Source: Gammaproteobacteria bacterium (lineage in GTDB: Bacteria > Pseudomonadota > Gammaproteobacteria > Pseudomonadales > Azotimanducaceae). Taken from it: a DNA stretch of 64,000 nucleotides. Below, piece after piece: positions 29,363 through 38,692 of the stretch. A program made the position numbers and the translations under genes. The DNA is taken from contig JAPOWH010000029.1 of NCBI GenBank assembly GCA_026707735.1, positions 35,962 to 99,961 of the forward strand, read 5' to 3'. Positions within the stretch are counted from its first letter, which is position 1, and the number at the start of each line of letters is the position of its first letter. The notes under the pieces are model-generated. The model saw only the letters and a list, made by a program, of their open reading frames with translations. It had not been told where the DNA came from and made no database searches.

Positions 29363-30033
29363 AGGTGGCGTTTTGATGCCGCATCACTGGGAAAGTTGTC
29401 AATTTTAAGAATCGAATCGATCGAATCCACCAAATCTTGTGTAATGGTGGCCGCACTGTCGCCAACAACCAACAACACAGTTGGCTTCCACGCGTTTCGC
29501 TTGGCTAAAGACCAGAACGCGCGTTTAGCGCTCTCGATGCCGGAATGATCACTTGCGGGATCATCAGCCAATTTCTGCAGAGGAGGCCACACAAAATCGA
29601 CCTCCTGCAAACTTCCTTCCTCGTAGCCACTCAAAGCACCGACAATTCCTTCATATAGTTCGCTAGGCACTTGGCTAACGTTGTCAAACACTAACAGTGC
29701 TCTGCCGTATTCGACACAACGAACGACAAACGACACTTCGGACGATACTGAGTCCGGCGAGCCAGAGTTCGGCACGGGCTTTTGCTGAGTAACTTTCGCG
29801 TCAGCAGAACTGTTGGTCTCTGAGGACATCGAACCTGGGGCAGTGGCGCTGAAGGCATCGGCCGAGACCGACGGATTATCAAGATCTCTGGACAAACTCG
29901 CGCTATTACTTAGTGCTGTGTCGTCAGTGATCTCGAGCGCGGTTTTGACCTGAGAAGACTCTTGCCTGGTCGCGCGCAGTCGCCAAACATCGATTCCCAA
30001 GCGATGCAACCATTCAATTTTTTCAGCGTCCAA
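29335..30033 (-). CDS. HolD-like protein (possible DNA polymerase III psi subunit), extended
   Basis: The N terminus has L-H-R-L-G-I-D-V-W-R-L-R (residues 9-20), which resembles the L-G-I-x-x-W-x-L-R start of HolD, the psi subunit that links the clamp loader to SSB through chi. Position supports this: holD precedes rimI in E. coli. The protein is 232 residues against 137 in E. coli. A Ser-rich linker (about 25-95) separates the N-terminal motif from a C-terminal alpha/beta domain with a F-W-S-L segment and a closing L-W-Q-Q-I, similar in style to the uracil-glycosylase-like domain of pseudomonad rimI neighbours. The start is TTG. Confidence 0.6.
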   Translation of the reverse strand: MDAEKIEWLHRLGIDVWRLRATRQESSQVKTALEITDDTALSNSASLSRDLDNPSVSADAFSATAPGSMSSETNSSADAKVTQQKPVPNSGSPDSVSSEVSFVVRCVEYGRALLVFDNVSQVPSELYEGIVGALSGYEEGSLQEVDFVWPPLQKLADDPASDHSGIESAKRAFWSLAKRNAWKPTVLLVVGDSAATITQDLVDSIDSILKIDNFPSDAASKRHLWQQIVSMS

Positions 30034-30130
30034 ACTACCTACCTATAAAATTTGAAACTAAAGGGGATTGGCTAAGTCTTCGTCCAAGACTGCTAACGCC
30101 TTCAATTCTATTGCCCGAGAACGACCAGAA

Positions 30131-31216
30131 ATGCAATGGCAAACTGACGATGTCCGGATCATAGGGACTGAAGAGGTAATTGCACCACAGCTTGCACTGC
30201 AAGAGTATCCGATTTCCGCAAAGTCCTCAGAGCTGGTTGTTGGACTCCGAACCACCGCTAGCCAAATCATTGCGGGAAAGGACCCGAAATTGCTAGTAAT
30301 CGTCGGCCCGTGCTCCATCCATGACCCCAAATCCGCCATCGAATATGCAGGCAAGCTGAGCGAGAGTGCCCATAGATTCAAAGACGAACTGTGCATACTC
30401 ATGCGCGTCTACTTCGAGAAGCCCAGAACGACCATTGGATGGAAGGGTTTACTCAACGATCCGCACTTGAATGGATCCTTCAATATCAACGAAGGACTGC
30501 TGATTGCCCGAAAACTCTTGCGAGACATAATGGACTTGAACCTCGGTGTGGGTACTGAGTATCTGGACCCCATCACTCCTCAATACCTTGGCGACTTGGT
30601 CGCGTGGAGTGCCATTGGTGCAAGAACCACACAAAGCCAAATCCATCGTCAGCTTGCGTCGGGATTGTCGTGTCCGGTTGGGTTCAAGAACACAACACAA
30701 GGTGACATTCGGGCGGCGGCTAACGCGATTAAATCAGCCTCTGATTCGCACATATTCCTCTCTGTTACTAAAGCTGGTAATACAGCCATATTCGCAACTA
30801 GGGGCAATCAAGACTGTCACGCTGTACTTCGTGGCGGCGAAAAAAACACAAACTACGATGCGGAGTCGATCAAAAGCGCATGCGAAATCTTGAGGCATGC
30901 GGAGGTCAACGAACGTGTAATGGTTGACACTAGCCACGCTAACAGCAGAAAGAACTTCAAACGTCAAATCGACGTGTGCGGTGTGCTATGCGATCAGATC
31001 GCCGACGGCGAACAGGGAATCATGGGCACGATGATCGAGAGCCACTTGATCGAAGGCAATCAATCAATTGGAGACGGGACCGGATTGGTTTACGGGCAAA
31101 GCATCACGGATGCGTGCTTAGGTTGGGACGATACGGAGATGTGTTTGGAAAGCCTAGCCTCTGCGGTTCGCGTGCGCAATGGCGTTGGCGCGACTACATC
31201 AAGCGCTGCAGTCTAG
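30131..31216 (+). CDS. aroG: 3-deoxy-7-phosphoheptulonate (DAHP) synthase, AroG type
   Basis: This enzyme condenses phosphoenolpyruvate with erythrose 4-phosphate, the first step of the shikimate pathway. Family motifs include G-P-C-S-I-H-D, M-R-V-Y-F-E-K-P-R-T-T-x-G-W-K-G, G-A-R-T-T-x-S-Q and D-T-S-H-A-N-S. From ATG 30131 the N terminus (M-Q-W-Q-T-D-D-V-R-I) lines up with the E. coli AroG start M-N-Y-Q-N-D-D-L-R-I, so I reject the TTG at 30068. The product is 361 residues and belongs to the class I-alpha, feedback-regulated type. It is divergent from the holD-like gene; the last four bases overlap the end of phhB. Confidence 0.93.
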   Translation: MQWQTDDVRIIGTEEVIAPQLALQEYPISAKSSELVVGLRTTASQIIAGKDPKLLVIVGPCSIHDPKSAIEYAGKLSESAHRFKDELCILMRVYFEKPRTTIGWKGLLNDPHLNGSFNINEGLLIARKLLRDIMDLNLGVGTEYLDPITPQYLGDLVAWSAIGARTTQSQIHRQLASGLSCPVGFKNTTQGDIRAAANAIKSASDSHIFLSVTKAGNTAIFATRGNQDCHAVLRGGEKNTNYDAESIKSACEILRHAEVNERVMVDTSHANSRKNFKRQIDVCGVLCDQIADGEQGIMGTMIESHLIEGNQSIGDGTGLVYGQSITDACLGWDDTEMCLESLASAVRVRNGVGATTSSAAV

Positions 31217-31566
31217 GTCGAGTGCTCAAACAGAACGTCGCATTTGGCAGCGAGCACAAAATCGTTCATGTGCACACCACCCACGGTGTGCGTCCACCAG
31301 CAGACCTTGGCGCTCCCGTATTGAGTCGTGATTTCCGGATGATGCTGTTCGGCTTCTGCAAGCTCTCCCACTTTTGTGTGAAAACTTAAGACCTTGGTGT
31401 AGGAATCGAACTCGAAGCTCCGTGTCAAGAAGTAGAGACTTCTTTCACTAGAGTATTGAATCTGCCAATTTGGAACCTGCTTGAGCAACGACCGCAACTC
31501 ATCGTCGGTCAACGGCTTTTCGCCAGCTCTTGTCGGAACCGCATGCCCATCAGCCAAGTTGCTCAT
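31213..31566 (-). CDS. phhB: 4a-hydroxytetrahydrobiopterin dehydratase (PCD/DCoH)
   Basis: The 117-residue protein has the pterin-4a-carbinolamine dehydratase signature H-H-P-E followed by the W-W-T-H...G-V-H-x-N-D block. The enzyme recycles the pterin cofactor of aromatic amino acid hydroxylases, and homologs also support folate-like metabolism. No phenylalanine hydroxylase gene lies next to it. GAGGAA about eight bases before the ATG supports this start. It converges with aroG, with a four-base overlap of coding ends. Confidence 0.9.
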   Translation of the reverse strand: MSNLADGHAVPTRAGEKPLTDDELRSLLKQVPNWQIQYSSERSLYFLTRSFEFDSYTKVLSFHTKVGELAEAEQHHPEITTQYGSAKVCWWTHTVGGVHMNDFVLAAKCDVLFEHST

Positions 31567-32105
31567 TGCGTAGTTCCTCTCTCCTGTTGCGGCGCTTGAA
31601 TACTAGTGTGACCAATCTTAACTCATGGACCACACTGTCAATTCAGCTTCGTGGCTCGCCAAATGGCGGAACAGAAAACCACTGCTAGTCTTTCCTCCTT
31701 CATAGGCGGTGCAGACGCGTTCCCCCAAAGGGGACAACGCCAAACCAGTCCAAGCAACGCATGAGCCAACTAAGATTCCAACTTCCAATGTTGCTTCTCG
31801 AAATGACATTCCGCGCACAGCAGAACGCACATGTCGAGTGAATCAGTGCCTCCCGCTACCGGGATACGATATGGAGGAGTCTGAATCCACAGCAGCCGCA
31901 AAGCACAATTAGCCCTATCCGCGAGGGCACCAAAATCTAGTCCCGGGGTTTAGAAGTAGCTGAACGAGTTCGATTGTCGCTCCAATCGTAGACTCTGGGT
32001 ACCCCAGCTACATCGACTCCTGTACCCGCGCTCAATTCGCATGTCCTCGCCAACCAAAGCCCTGTGTGGCGAGTCCTCGCTATCAGTGACACTGAAGTGC
32101 GAAAG
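31567..32105. other. Intergenic stretch without a supported gene
   Basis: About 540 bases between phhB and the TlpA-like gene. A minus-strand frame at 31618-31830 (70 codons) and a plus-strand frame at 31709-31912 overlap each other; neither has a recognisable domain or a good ribosome binding site. No tRNA-like fold or strong terminator was seen. It probably contains the phhB promoter and spacer DNA. Confidence 0.4.
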
Positions 32106-33335
32106 CTATTTGTTTAACAAGTCGCCAACAAAATCAAAGACAGAGTTGTCTTGAGCGATCCAGCACAGTTTTCCGTCGCGGTCCACAACAAATATTCGCG
32201 GAATACTGGAGATTGCCCATTGGTCGCGGAATTTTTCATTGACAAAAATTGGCCAATCCATTCCGTGTCGAACAGCACACTCGTGCACCCTGTATTCCAC
32301 AGAACGCAGCGAATTGAAGTTATATTCTTCCAAATTTTCAGATGGAGACTCCTCTTCATCATGATCGCAGTCGCACGCCAAACCCACTAATTTCAATCCT
32401 AAGTGCTTGTGAGAATTCACAAAGTTCCTCAAAAACGGGACTGCCGCAAGGCAAGGCTTGCACCACGTGGCCCAGATGTCGATTAGGACAACACTTCCTA
32501 GGTAGTCCCGTGTGTCAACATATTCGTCGGTAAGTAGATCTTTAAACGATAGCGAGAACGGTTGTCCCAATGACCTTATGTTCGAGTACTTCTCTTCGAT
32601 GCTTGCATTGTCTGGAAACAGCTTGCGTACTTGCTCGAGATAGGCAATCTGTTCGGCCTGTTCGTCGTTCCTAAAGGAATCAACGGCTACAAGGGCAGCA
32701 TCGACGTCAAATTCGTCGTAGTGCTCAATCAATTTCCTTACCGACTCGTGCTCGAATGTGAAACTGTTTCGAGACCGATATTCTTGTCGATCTTGCAGAG
32801 TTGACAAGACATCTTTCCGTGTTCTCTCTGCTTCGAAAGAGTCGTCGTCAAGCTGATCGAATAGGTGCGTCTCCAGATTCCCCAGCAGCACGTAGTACGC
32901 CCAGGCAGAACCTTGAGAATCTGGATGACAATCAAGAAATTGATCAGCCATCGCTACTTCGAGCCTCTTCATTTCTTCGGAGTCGCGCTGAAAGGATTCA
33001 ATTGATGAGGATTCATCTTTGTCCTGATAGAGTCCTGTGGGTTTAAATTCGTGCTGACCGAACGAGTCCTTGACCCGCATGAATAGGCGTGGTTGTTCGG
33101 AGTGCCAATACCAGAGCTCCTGCAAGCTTGGAACAATCCATTCGTTTTCCGGATGGTGTTCTATTAGTGAACGCAAGGTGGCAACACGCTTCCGAAGCCA
33201 CAGTTCTTTAGCCGCGGCGGTGTCACCAGGTATATCGACACGTACGTTTGAAAAATCCCCAAGCTCATCCAACAATACGTTGAGCGAAGGTGCGTTCGAC
33301 TCTTTAGTGATGATTACTCCCGATGGTGTATTCAA
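32106..33335 (-). CDS. TlpA-like thioredoxin-fold protein, no visible signal peptide
   Basis: The C-terminal 150 residues form a TlpA/ResA-type thioredoxin domain with the redox motif W-C-K-P-C and the cis-Pro segment S-S-I-P-R-I-F-V-V-D. Such domains reduce disulfides outside the cytoplasm. The N-terminal 250 residues are polar, helical and of unknown role. The only start is TTG 33335, which directly follows an in-frame TGA, and no signal peptide or anchor is visible. Since family members are exported, the gene may have lost its 5' end or suffered a frameshift; a cytoplasmic protein is less likely. No operon partner is near. Confidence 0.65.
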   Translation of the reverse strand: MNTPSGVIITKESNAPSLNVLLDELGDFSNVRVDIPGDTAAAKELWLRKRVATLRSLIEHHPENEWIVPSLQELWYWHSEQPRLFMRVKDSFGQHEFKPTGLYQDKDESSSIESFQRDSEEMKRLEVAMADQFLDCHPDSQGSAWAYYVLLGNLETHLFDQLDDDSFEAERTRKDVLSTLQDRQEYRSRNSFTFEHESVRKLIEHYDEFDVDAALVAVDSFRNDEQAEQIAYLEQVRKLFPDNASIEEKYSNIRSLGQPFSLSFKDLLTDEYVDTRDYLGSVVLIDIWATWCKPCLAAVPFLRNFVNSHKHLGLKLVGLACDCDHDEEESPSENLEEYNFNSLRSVEYRVHECAVRHGMDWPIFVNEKFRDQWAISSIPRIFVVDRDGKLCWIAQDNSVFDFVGDLLNK

Positions 33336-34039
33336 TCAACCAAGAACATCTGTATCGCATCGGCTCTGATTTCTTCCCTCTCAAATTCCACGTCAGACGA
33401 TAGTCACTCAACTTCGTCTTGGTTCTGCATGTACAACCGTTCCCTGCAAGTACTTTCATACTGCGGAACCGAAACGTTAGGTCGCCAAAGCTGACTGTGT
33501 TCCCGGCGACAAATGAGGTGCATTTCGGACATCCTGCATCTTCCGAGTAGAGCGCTCTGTGATCGAACTTGCAGAGTTTAAAAATTGTAGCTAAACAATT
33601 GCTCAGAAGAATCTAAATGTTCTTGTTAGAATCGGCCTTGTTCCCAGGGAGTCGTTGTAGATGGATTCGAAGCGGGCTACGCGTCTCGACTTCAATTATT
33701 GAGAGACACTGTGCGCCCTAATAAGTGAGCGATATTCACGACCAAATCACTAGCTTTGTCGCATTTGCTGCTGAAGATCAGTCCATTACTCTATAGGCAT
33801 GTGGAACGTGAGGTGCTTAGACTTTCGTTAGCAATCCATAGGCCCGACCCTCCTACGTAATTGACTTCACTGGCTAATCTGCCTCGAAAAGAGTGCGTAA
33901 AGCGATTAATGCAAAGATCTAACGACTTAGGAGCATTAGCGTTTTACGACTAACGCAACGAATTCTTGCTTTGGATGTTTCGAATTCGAAAATAATCAAG
34001 TTGTAGTGCTGCAGTTGTTGATTCCAAACCGCGTTATGT
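33336..34039. other. Long intergenic stretch, nothing recognised
   Basis: About 700 bases between the TlpA-like gene and msrQ hold no open frame of note, no RNA gene that I recognise and no clear terminator. Composition is AT-richer than the flanking genes. It might contain the missing 5' part of the TlpA-like gene in decayed form, but I could not trace a signal peptide in any frame. Confidence 0.45.
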
Positions 34040-34708
34040 TTAGGGAGTGCCCTTCCTCACGCGTCGCTGAATTTTTCGGCTAAAGTCTACGACCCGTTCC
34101 ACAAATAGCAGTAGCAATATGGTTCCGTAAATGGCAGTGTCCATGAATGACGCCTTCTCCTGCATCCAAAGATGAATGAGTGCAAGAGTGGCGGCTACGT
34201 AGACCACCCGGTGCAGTCGCTTCCAATTCAGTCCCAAACGGCGCTGCCACCCTCGAGTCGACGTGACTGCCAAAGGCAGAAGCAGAAACAGTGCAAGAAG
34301 TCCAACAATGATGTACGGCCTCTTTGTGAAGTCCGCGAACACTGTGTTAATGTCAAATCCAGCGAGCGCTGAGAAATACGCAGCTAGATGCAAAACCACA
34401 TAGCTAAACGCCCATAGCCCAACGGTCCGCCGATGTTGGACCAATATCGGCAGCTTGAAAACTCTTGCCACGGACGATACCAAAAGCGTTAGGTAAAGCA
34501 TTCGAATTGACCACACGCCAAGTCGTTCAACTAATGCTTCTCCAGGGTCCGGCCCCAGCCCCGATCCTGGTTGCACAAATTCAATGCGAACGTCGTTAAG
34601 AATAAGCATGAGCGGAATGGCGAGCAATATTCCCACCGACCATTTCGCAAGGGAAGTGCTTAGCCACGAGAGTCTAGGTCCGGTCCGGGATGGAGCTGCT
34701 GGACTCAT
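34040..34708 (-). CDS. msrQ: Heme membrane subunit of the MsrPQ methionine sulfoxide reductase
   Basis: This 222-residue protein has about six membrane helices and the ferric-reductase-like layout of MsrQ (YedZ). The conserved heme-binding His residues are visible in H-R-R-T-V-G (helix start), V-V-L-H-L-A and L-I-H-L-W. It passes electrons from the quinone pool or flavin reductase to MsrP in the periplasm, where oxidised methionines in proteins are repaired. The gene lies 34 bases after msrP on the same strand, so the two form an operon. Confidence 0.92.
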   Translation of the reverse strand: MSPAAPSRTGPRLSWLSTSLAKWSVGILLAIPLMLILNDVRIEFVQPGSGLGPDPGEALVERLGVWSIRMLYLTLLVSSVARVFKLPILVQHRRTVGLWAFSYVVLHLAAYFSALAGFDINTVFADFTKRPYIIVGLLALFLLLPLAVTSTRGWQRRLGLNWKRLHRVVYVAATLALIHLWMQEKASFMDTAIYGTILLLLFVERVVDFSRKIQRRVRKGTP

Positions 34709-34742
34709 CGACCTGTCAAGTCTAGGTCGCTGTGGACATCAA

Positions 34743-35696
34743 TCAGTAATTACGCTTGAGGTCCATTCCCTCATATAGTGACGCCACTTCGTCATAGCCA
34801 TTGAACATCCGCGTAGCTATTGTGCCGCCAAATATCGTGGTAGGCAGCCTTCGCTCCCGTGCCTGAGACCACCGAGGATGATCAACTTCCGGGTTCACAT
34901 TTGCATAGAACCCGTATTCGTGCGGCGCAGACCTGTTCCAGGTGGTTCGAGGTTCCCTTTTTGTAAGCTCGATTTTCACTATGGACTTGATGCTCTTGAA
35001 TCCATATTTCCAAGGAACTACAAGCCTAAAGGGCGCACCGTTTTGATTAGGCAGAATCTTGCCGTACATGCCGACAGCAAAGATGGCTAGTGGGTGATTC
35101 GCCTCGTCCAGACGCAATCCCTCAACGTAAGGAAACTCCACTGATGAAAAAATCGATCGAATGCCTGGCATTTCCTTAGGCCTATACAAAGTCGTGAATT
35201 TGACGTACTTGGCACTTCCAAGTGGTTCAAACTTATCAAGCACTTTCTTGACCGGGAAGCCAACCCACGGGACAACCATAGACCAAGCTTCAACACACCT
35301 CAGACGATAAATGCGTTCCTCTAAATCAATTCCCTTTAAGACGTCCTCAATTTGCATCTTTCCAGGTTTCGCCACTTCTCCAGCTACTTCAATGGACCAA
35401 GGATCCGTCGTTAGTACGTGGGCTTTTTTGGATGGATCTTCCTTTCCAGTTCCAAACTCGTAAAAGTTGTTGTAGCGGGTTGCAATATCTTCGGGAGTGA
35501 TTTTTTCTCCGATTGGCTCTCCTTCCGAATAGCCCTGCTCTTCCACCCAACCGGATGGCAGAGCTATCGCCGGTGTTGCCGCGGCTCCAACAAGGACTGC
35601 CGTAGAACTCTGGCCAATGAATTTGCGACGCGAAAGATAGACTGACTCCGGCGTGATCTCCGATGCTGGAATTTGGTTCTTGCTGTTGATTAACAC
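34743..35696 (-). CDS. msrP: Periplasmic methionine sulfoxide reductase catalytic subunit (molybdoenzyme)
   Basis: This 317-residue molybdopterin enzyme reduces methionine sulfoxide in periplasmic proteins. A Tat signal is present (S-R-R-K-F-I at residues 22-27, then a hydrophobic stretch ending A-I-A-L-P). The molybdenum-ligating Cys is in R-L-R-C-V-E-A-W, and the W-K-Y-G-F-K-S motif of the SUOX fold is present near residue 230. The start is GTG, with AGGAG about nine bases upstream. It is first in a two-gene operon with msrQ. Its cofactor demand gives moaB in this window a plausible client. Confidence 0.93.
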   Translation of the reverse strand: MLINSKNQIPASEITPESVYLSRRKFIGQSSTAVLVGAAATPAIALPSGWVEEQGYSEGEPIGEKITPEDIATRYNNFYEFGTGKEDPSKKAHVLTTDPWSIEVAGEVAKPGKMQIEDVLKGIDLEERIYRLRCVEAWSMVVPWVGFPVKKVLDKFEPLGSAKYVKFTTLYRPKEMPGIRSIFSSVEFPYVEGLRLDEANHPLAIFAVGMYGKILPNQNGAPFRLVVPWKYGFKSIKSIVKIELTKREPRTTWNRSAPHEYGFYANVNPEVDHPRWSQARERRLPTTIFGGTIATRMFNGYDEVASLYEGMDLKRNY

Positions 35697-35929
35697 TTTC
35701 TAATTCTCCTAGCTAGCAAACTTCCCGCGTGCATGACAAATGGTACAACCACACACGAGACTTCGACAGACCATATCCGCCAATCCATAGCACTCTCAAT
35801 TCGAGCTTAGCAATGCTTAGGTCGTGGAAGCACAACGTTGGTCCGCCACACTGATTGAAATCTCTAAGAACTACGACCCATCACGCGTCGTCGTTGTTCC
35901 TCAACAACGCGCATGCATTTTTCGCTGAG

Positions 35930-37054
35930 TTAGCCTGAAAGAGAAATCAGCTTTGAGTCTTTGACTTCAAGTCCAAGACCTGGACGCGCACGGGCAGGCA
36001 GCTCCTCAAGAGCTATCGCGGAGTTAGAGTCAAACTCGATGACTTCCTCGGTCAAATCCTCCTTCAATAGGTACGTTCCAAACGCTCCCTCGATCGCCAG
36101 CTGTGCATTGTTCAAGAACTGAACCAGCGCGAGCGCTGCACGAGAAAGCAGGCTCGTTTCTCCGACGTGAGCACCAACTATTAGTTCTATTCCTTTCTGT
36201 CTCGCAACGTCAGCAAGTTCCATTGTCCGAATCAAACCGCCCATCTTGGAAATCCTAAGATTACAAACCCAGGATTCTCCAACAATTGAATCCAAGTCGT
36301 CCACTCTCGAGCAACTTTCATCCAATATGACTTTGCAGTTCAATTCTTGTGCGACATGAATCATGGAGTCAAAGTCACGGGCTTGCATTGGCTCTTCAAT
36401 GCCCCAATAGACAGTAGGAAGCGTCGCCAAATGATCCACGCAGTCTCGATGGTTTTCCCAAAGGTTATTGGCGTCCAATCTGACCCGCCACAACCCACGG
36501 CTTCGTGGCTTCCATACTTCCAGCTTGCGCCGGTCTTTTTTGGCGTGGCCAGACAGTTTGATCTTTACGTCTGTAAAGCCGTTGCGTCTGTAGCGTTGCG
36601 CCAAGAGCCAAAATGCCAAGAACGGTGAATCACCCATGACCCCGGTATACCGAACGATGCCACTAGTTTTCTCAATCCTCAATAGCGACTCGATTGGAAG
36701 TTGGCTCTGCTTTCCAAACGCATCCAAAATCGCCAGTTCAATTGCGCAGAAGGCGCTAGGATTTTCGTCTATAGCTGACTTGTGATCGTCAATCCAGCCC
36801 CTCAAGGTTGCCACATCGCTTATGCGTTCAAGCAAGGACTCGCGGTGCTCGTTGAGGAAATTTAGGCATGACGCGACAGTCTCATCGGTCACATAGATTC
36901 GCGGGCACCCTTCCCCAAATCCGACTGCGGACCTATCCGTTGTGGCTTGCACAACAAAGTTCTCCGCGTGTCTTCGGGTGGCGGAAGAGTGCTTGAACAC
37001 GACGTTAAAGGGAACGGGAAAAGTAAATGGCTGCAATTCGACAATTTGCATCAA
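35930..37054 (-). CDS. Enolase-superfamily epimerase/racemase (dipeptide epimerase-like)
   Basis: The 374-residue protein has the muconate-lactonizing-enzyme layout. Catalytic K-I-K near residue 165, metal ligands in R-L-D-A-N-N, I-E-E-P and L-D-E-S, and a second catalytic Lys in S-K-M-G-G are all present. This two-Lys pattern fits 1,1-proton transfer, as in L-Ala-D/L-Glu epimerases, other dipeptide epimerases and N-acylamino acid racemases. Its ATG overlaps the stop of the GH3 gene (ATGA), so translation is coupled. That link suggests the substrate is an acyl- or aminoacyl-amino acid made by the GH3 enzyme. The exact substrate is unknown. Confidence 0.82.
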   Translation of the reverse strand: MMQIVELQPFTFPVPFNVVFKHSSATRRHAENFVVQATTDRSAVGFGEGCPRIYVTDETVASCLNFLNEHRESLLERISDVATLRGWIDDHKSAIDENPSAFCAIELAILDAFGKQSQLPIESLLRIEKTSGIVRYTGVMGDSPFLAFWLLAQRYRRNGFTDVKIKLSGHAKKDRRKLEVWKPRSRGLWRVRLDANNLWENHRDCVDHLATLPTVYWGIEEPMQARDFDSMIHVAQELNCKVILDESCSRVDDLDSIVGESWVCNLRISKMGGLIRTMELADVARQKGIELIVGAHVGETSLLSRAALALVQFLNNAQLAIEGAFGTYLLKEDLTEEVIEFDSNSAIALEELPARARPGLGLEVKDSKLISLSG

Positions 37055-38688
37055 TTGCGATCGATGTTTGGTACTTTGAGGGAGGAATTGTTCAAGTATT
37101 GCAGGTGCAAGTACTTGAATTGCCCGTCTCTTTGTCCTGCGGCAACTAGGTCCGTACGGTACTTGAATCCAGTTCCCCGCGGTAACACAACAACTTTGAC
37201 CCCCAGGAGTCGTCCGCTCTTTCGTTTGGATTCGTATTCGACATTGAGCTGTCGCAATGAATCGTCAAAGCACTTTGCCGCCGACTCAACGTCGTTCGGG
37301 GAGTCCACTTCCACACAAAGCAAGTATTGGGCGCGTTCCTCGTCAGCGAGAACCAAAAAGAAATGGGGAATTAAATCAAGCTTCTGCTGCAACACCGACA
37401 CTGCTTCGAGCACTTGGGATTCCGTGACCTTCTCGCCAGTTATGTTTGTGACACCACGACCTTTTTGCACGAACTCGATGGTAGGAGTCGCGTGGACACG
37501 ACCCGTCACTTTCACTATGTCATTGATGTCGTAGCGGTAGAGCCCGCTCGACGTAGTGGCAAATACATAGTAGAGTCCGTCTACCTCCAACTCGTGCAAG
37601 CCAAGGAATCTTCTTTCTCCGGCTTCCCAGTCATTGCATTCCGCAAATTCGAAGAACGTGTGACTCAAGGTCGGCAGACATGCGTTCTTGGAAAGTTCTA
37701 CGTTAATGGTTCCCCGGAACTCGCTGGAGTTGTACCCAAACTCGAACACTTCACATTTGTCCGGCAGTAGAGGTCGCAGCTTGGATAACGCGAACCCACA
37801 GCTACCTCCACACCACGTTACAACACCAGTTAAGCCGGGCCAGATTTGGGAGTACTTTAGTTCGTTCCGTGCGCCGAGAACTCGCTCAAGCTGTTGAGCG
37901 CGCAGCGGGTTTCGCGCCACAGACTCTAGGTCTACTCCACACTCAGGCACGGTTCCGTCCGCAATGTGCCGGAGGATAGTCTCGACTCGATCACTGACAA
38001 CTTCGTGCAGTCGAACGAACGTCGATGGATTCGCCGTTGCGATCGTAGACACTTTCGCGTTTGCCAAACCAAACACCGCGAACGCAATGTAGCGAGTGTC
38101 TATGTCGTCGATGTCAAATACTTCAGGAGGCAAGACATAACGAGATCTGACAAACCGCGATTGTTGACGATAGAGCAGACCCGACGCAGACCCAATTGGC
38201 ATACCCCGAACGGTTCTTTCTTCCTCGGCAGATCCGCCAATAGCAAAGACACTTCCCCTAAGAATTTCGGATTGCCGAGCCAATACATATGCACTTAGTT
38301 GTGAAGATGCTCTAGTCTCGTCCAAAGTCTGGCCGGTGACGGGTACATCCTTCGGAATGCCGGTAGTGCCGCTAGTCCTGTTGTAGCAAATTGGATCCGC
38401 CCAAGTGAGGGATTGAACCCCTTCGTCTCGTTGCCGTTCGATATAGGGTCGAAGTAATTCAAAGTCGGAAACGGGCACTGCCTGTCGATAGTCCTCAACC
38501 GAATCGATCTCATTAAAGTCGTGCTTGCGCCCGAATTCCGTTTCTCGGTTTGATTGAACTATCCTTCTCATCACCTCAAGCTGAGTGGCCGCTGGATCAC
38601 TAGCAGATTCGACTAACCGATCAAAGGACGATTTCTGCTTGAGAGTTAGAAGAGATTTGAATATGGAGTACGAAGGATCAAACGGCAT
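37051..38688 (-). CDS. GH3-type acyl-adenylating / amide-forming ligase
   Basis: This 545-residue protein matches the GH3 auxin-responsive family. ATP/AMP motifs are visible: N-R-T-S-G-T-T-G-I-P-K (motif I), F-G-Y-N-S-S-E (motif II) and Y-R-Y-D-I-N-D (motif III). Plant GH3 enzymes adenylate a carboxylic acid and join it to an amino acid; bacterial members are mostly uncharacterised. I chose ATG 38688, four bases after the hydroxylase stop, over a TTG at 38718. It sits between a fatty acid hydroxylase gene and an epimerase gene in a tight operon, which suggests the acid is a hydroxylated lipid or fatty acid. That substrate is inference. Confidence 0.85.
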   Translation of the reverse strand: MPFDPSYSIFKSLLTLKQKSSFDRLVESASDPAATQLEVMRRIVQSNRETEFGRKHDFNEIDSVEDYRQAVPVSDFELLRPYIERQRDEGVQSLTWADPICYNRTSGTTGIPKDVPVTGQTLDETRASSQLSAYVLARQSEILRGSVFAIGGSAEEERTVRGMPIGSASGLLYRQQSRFVRSRYVLPPEVFDIDDIDTRYIAFAVFGLANAKVSTIATANPSTFVRLHEVVSDRVETILRHIADGTVPECGVDLESVARNPLRAQQLERVLGARNELKYSQIWPGLTGVVTWCGGSCGFALSKLRPLLPDKCEVFEFGYNSSEFRGTINVELSKNACLPTLSHTFFEFAECNDWEAGERRFLGLHELEVDGLYYVFATTSSGLYRYDINDIVKVTGRVHATPTIEFVQKGRGVTNITGEKVTESQVLEAVSVLQQKLDLIPHFFLVLADEERAQYLLCVEVDSPNDVESAAKCFDDSLRQLNVEYESKRKSGRLLGVKVVVLPRGTGFKYRTDLVAAGQRDGQFKYLHLQYLNNSSLKVPNIDRN

Positions 38689-38692
38689 CGGT

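Noticed and set aside
31618..31830. 70-codon minus-strand frame in the phhB/TlpA-like gap
   Set aside because: It has some protein-like character but no ribosome binding site, no family and a competing plus-strand frame; mentioned only as intergenic content.
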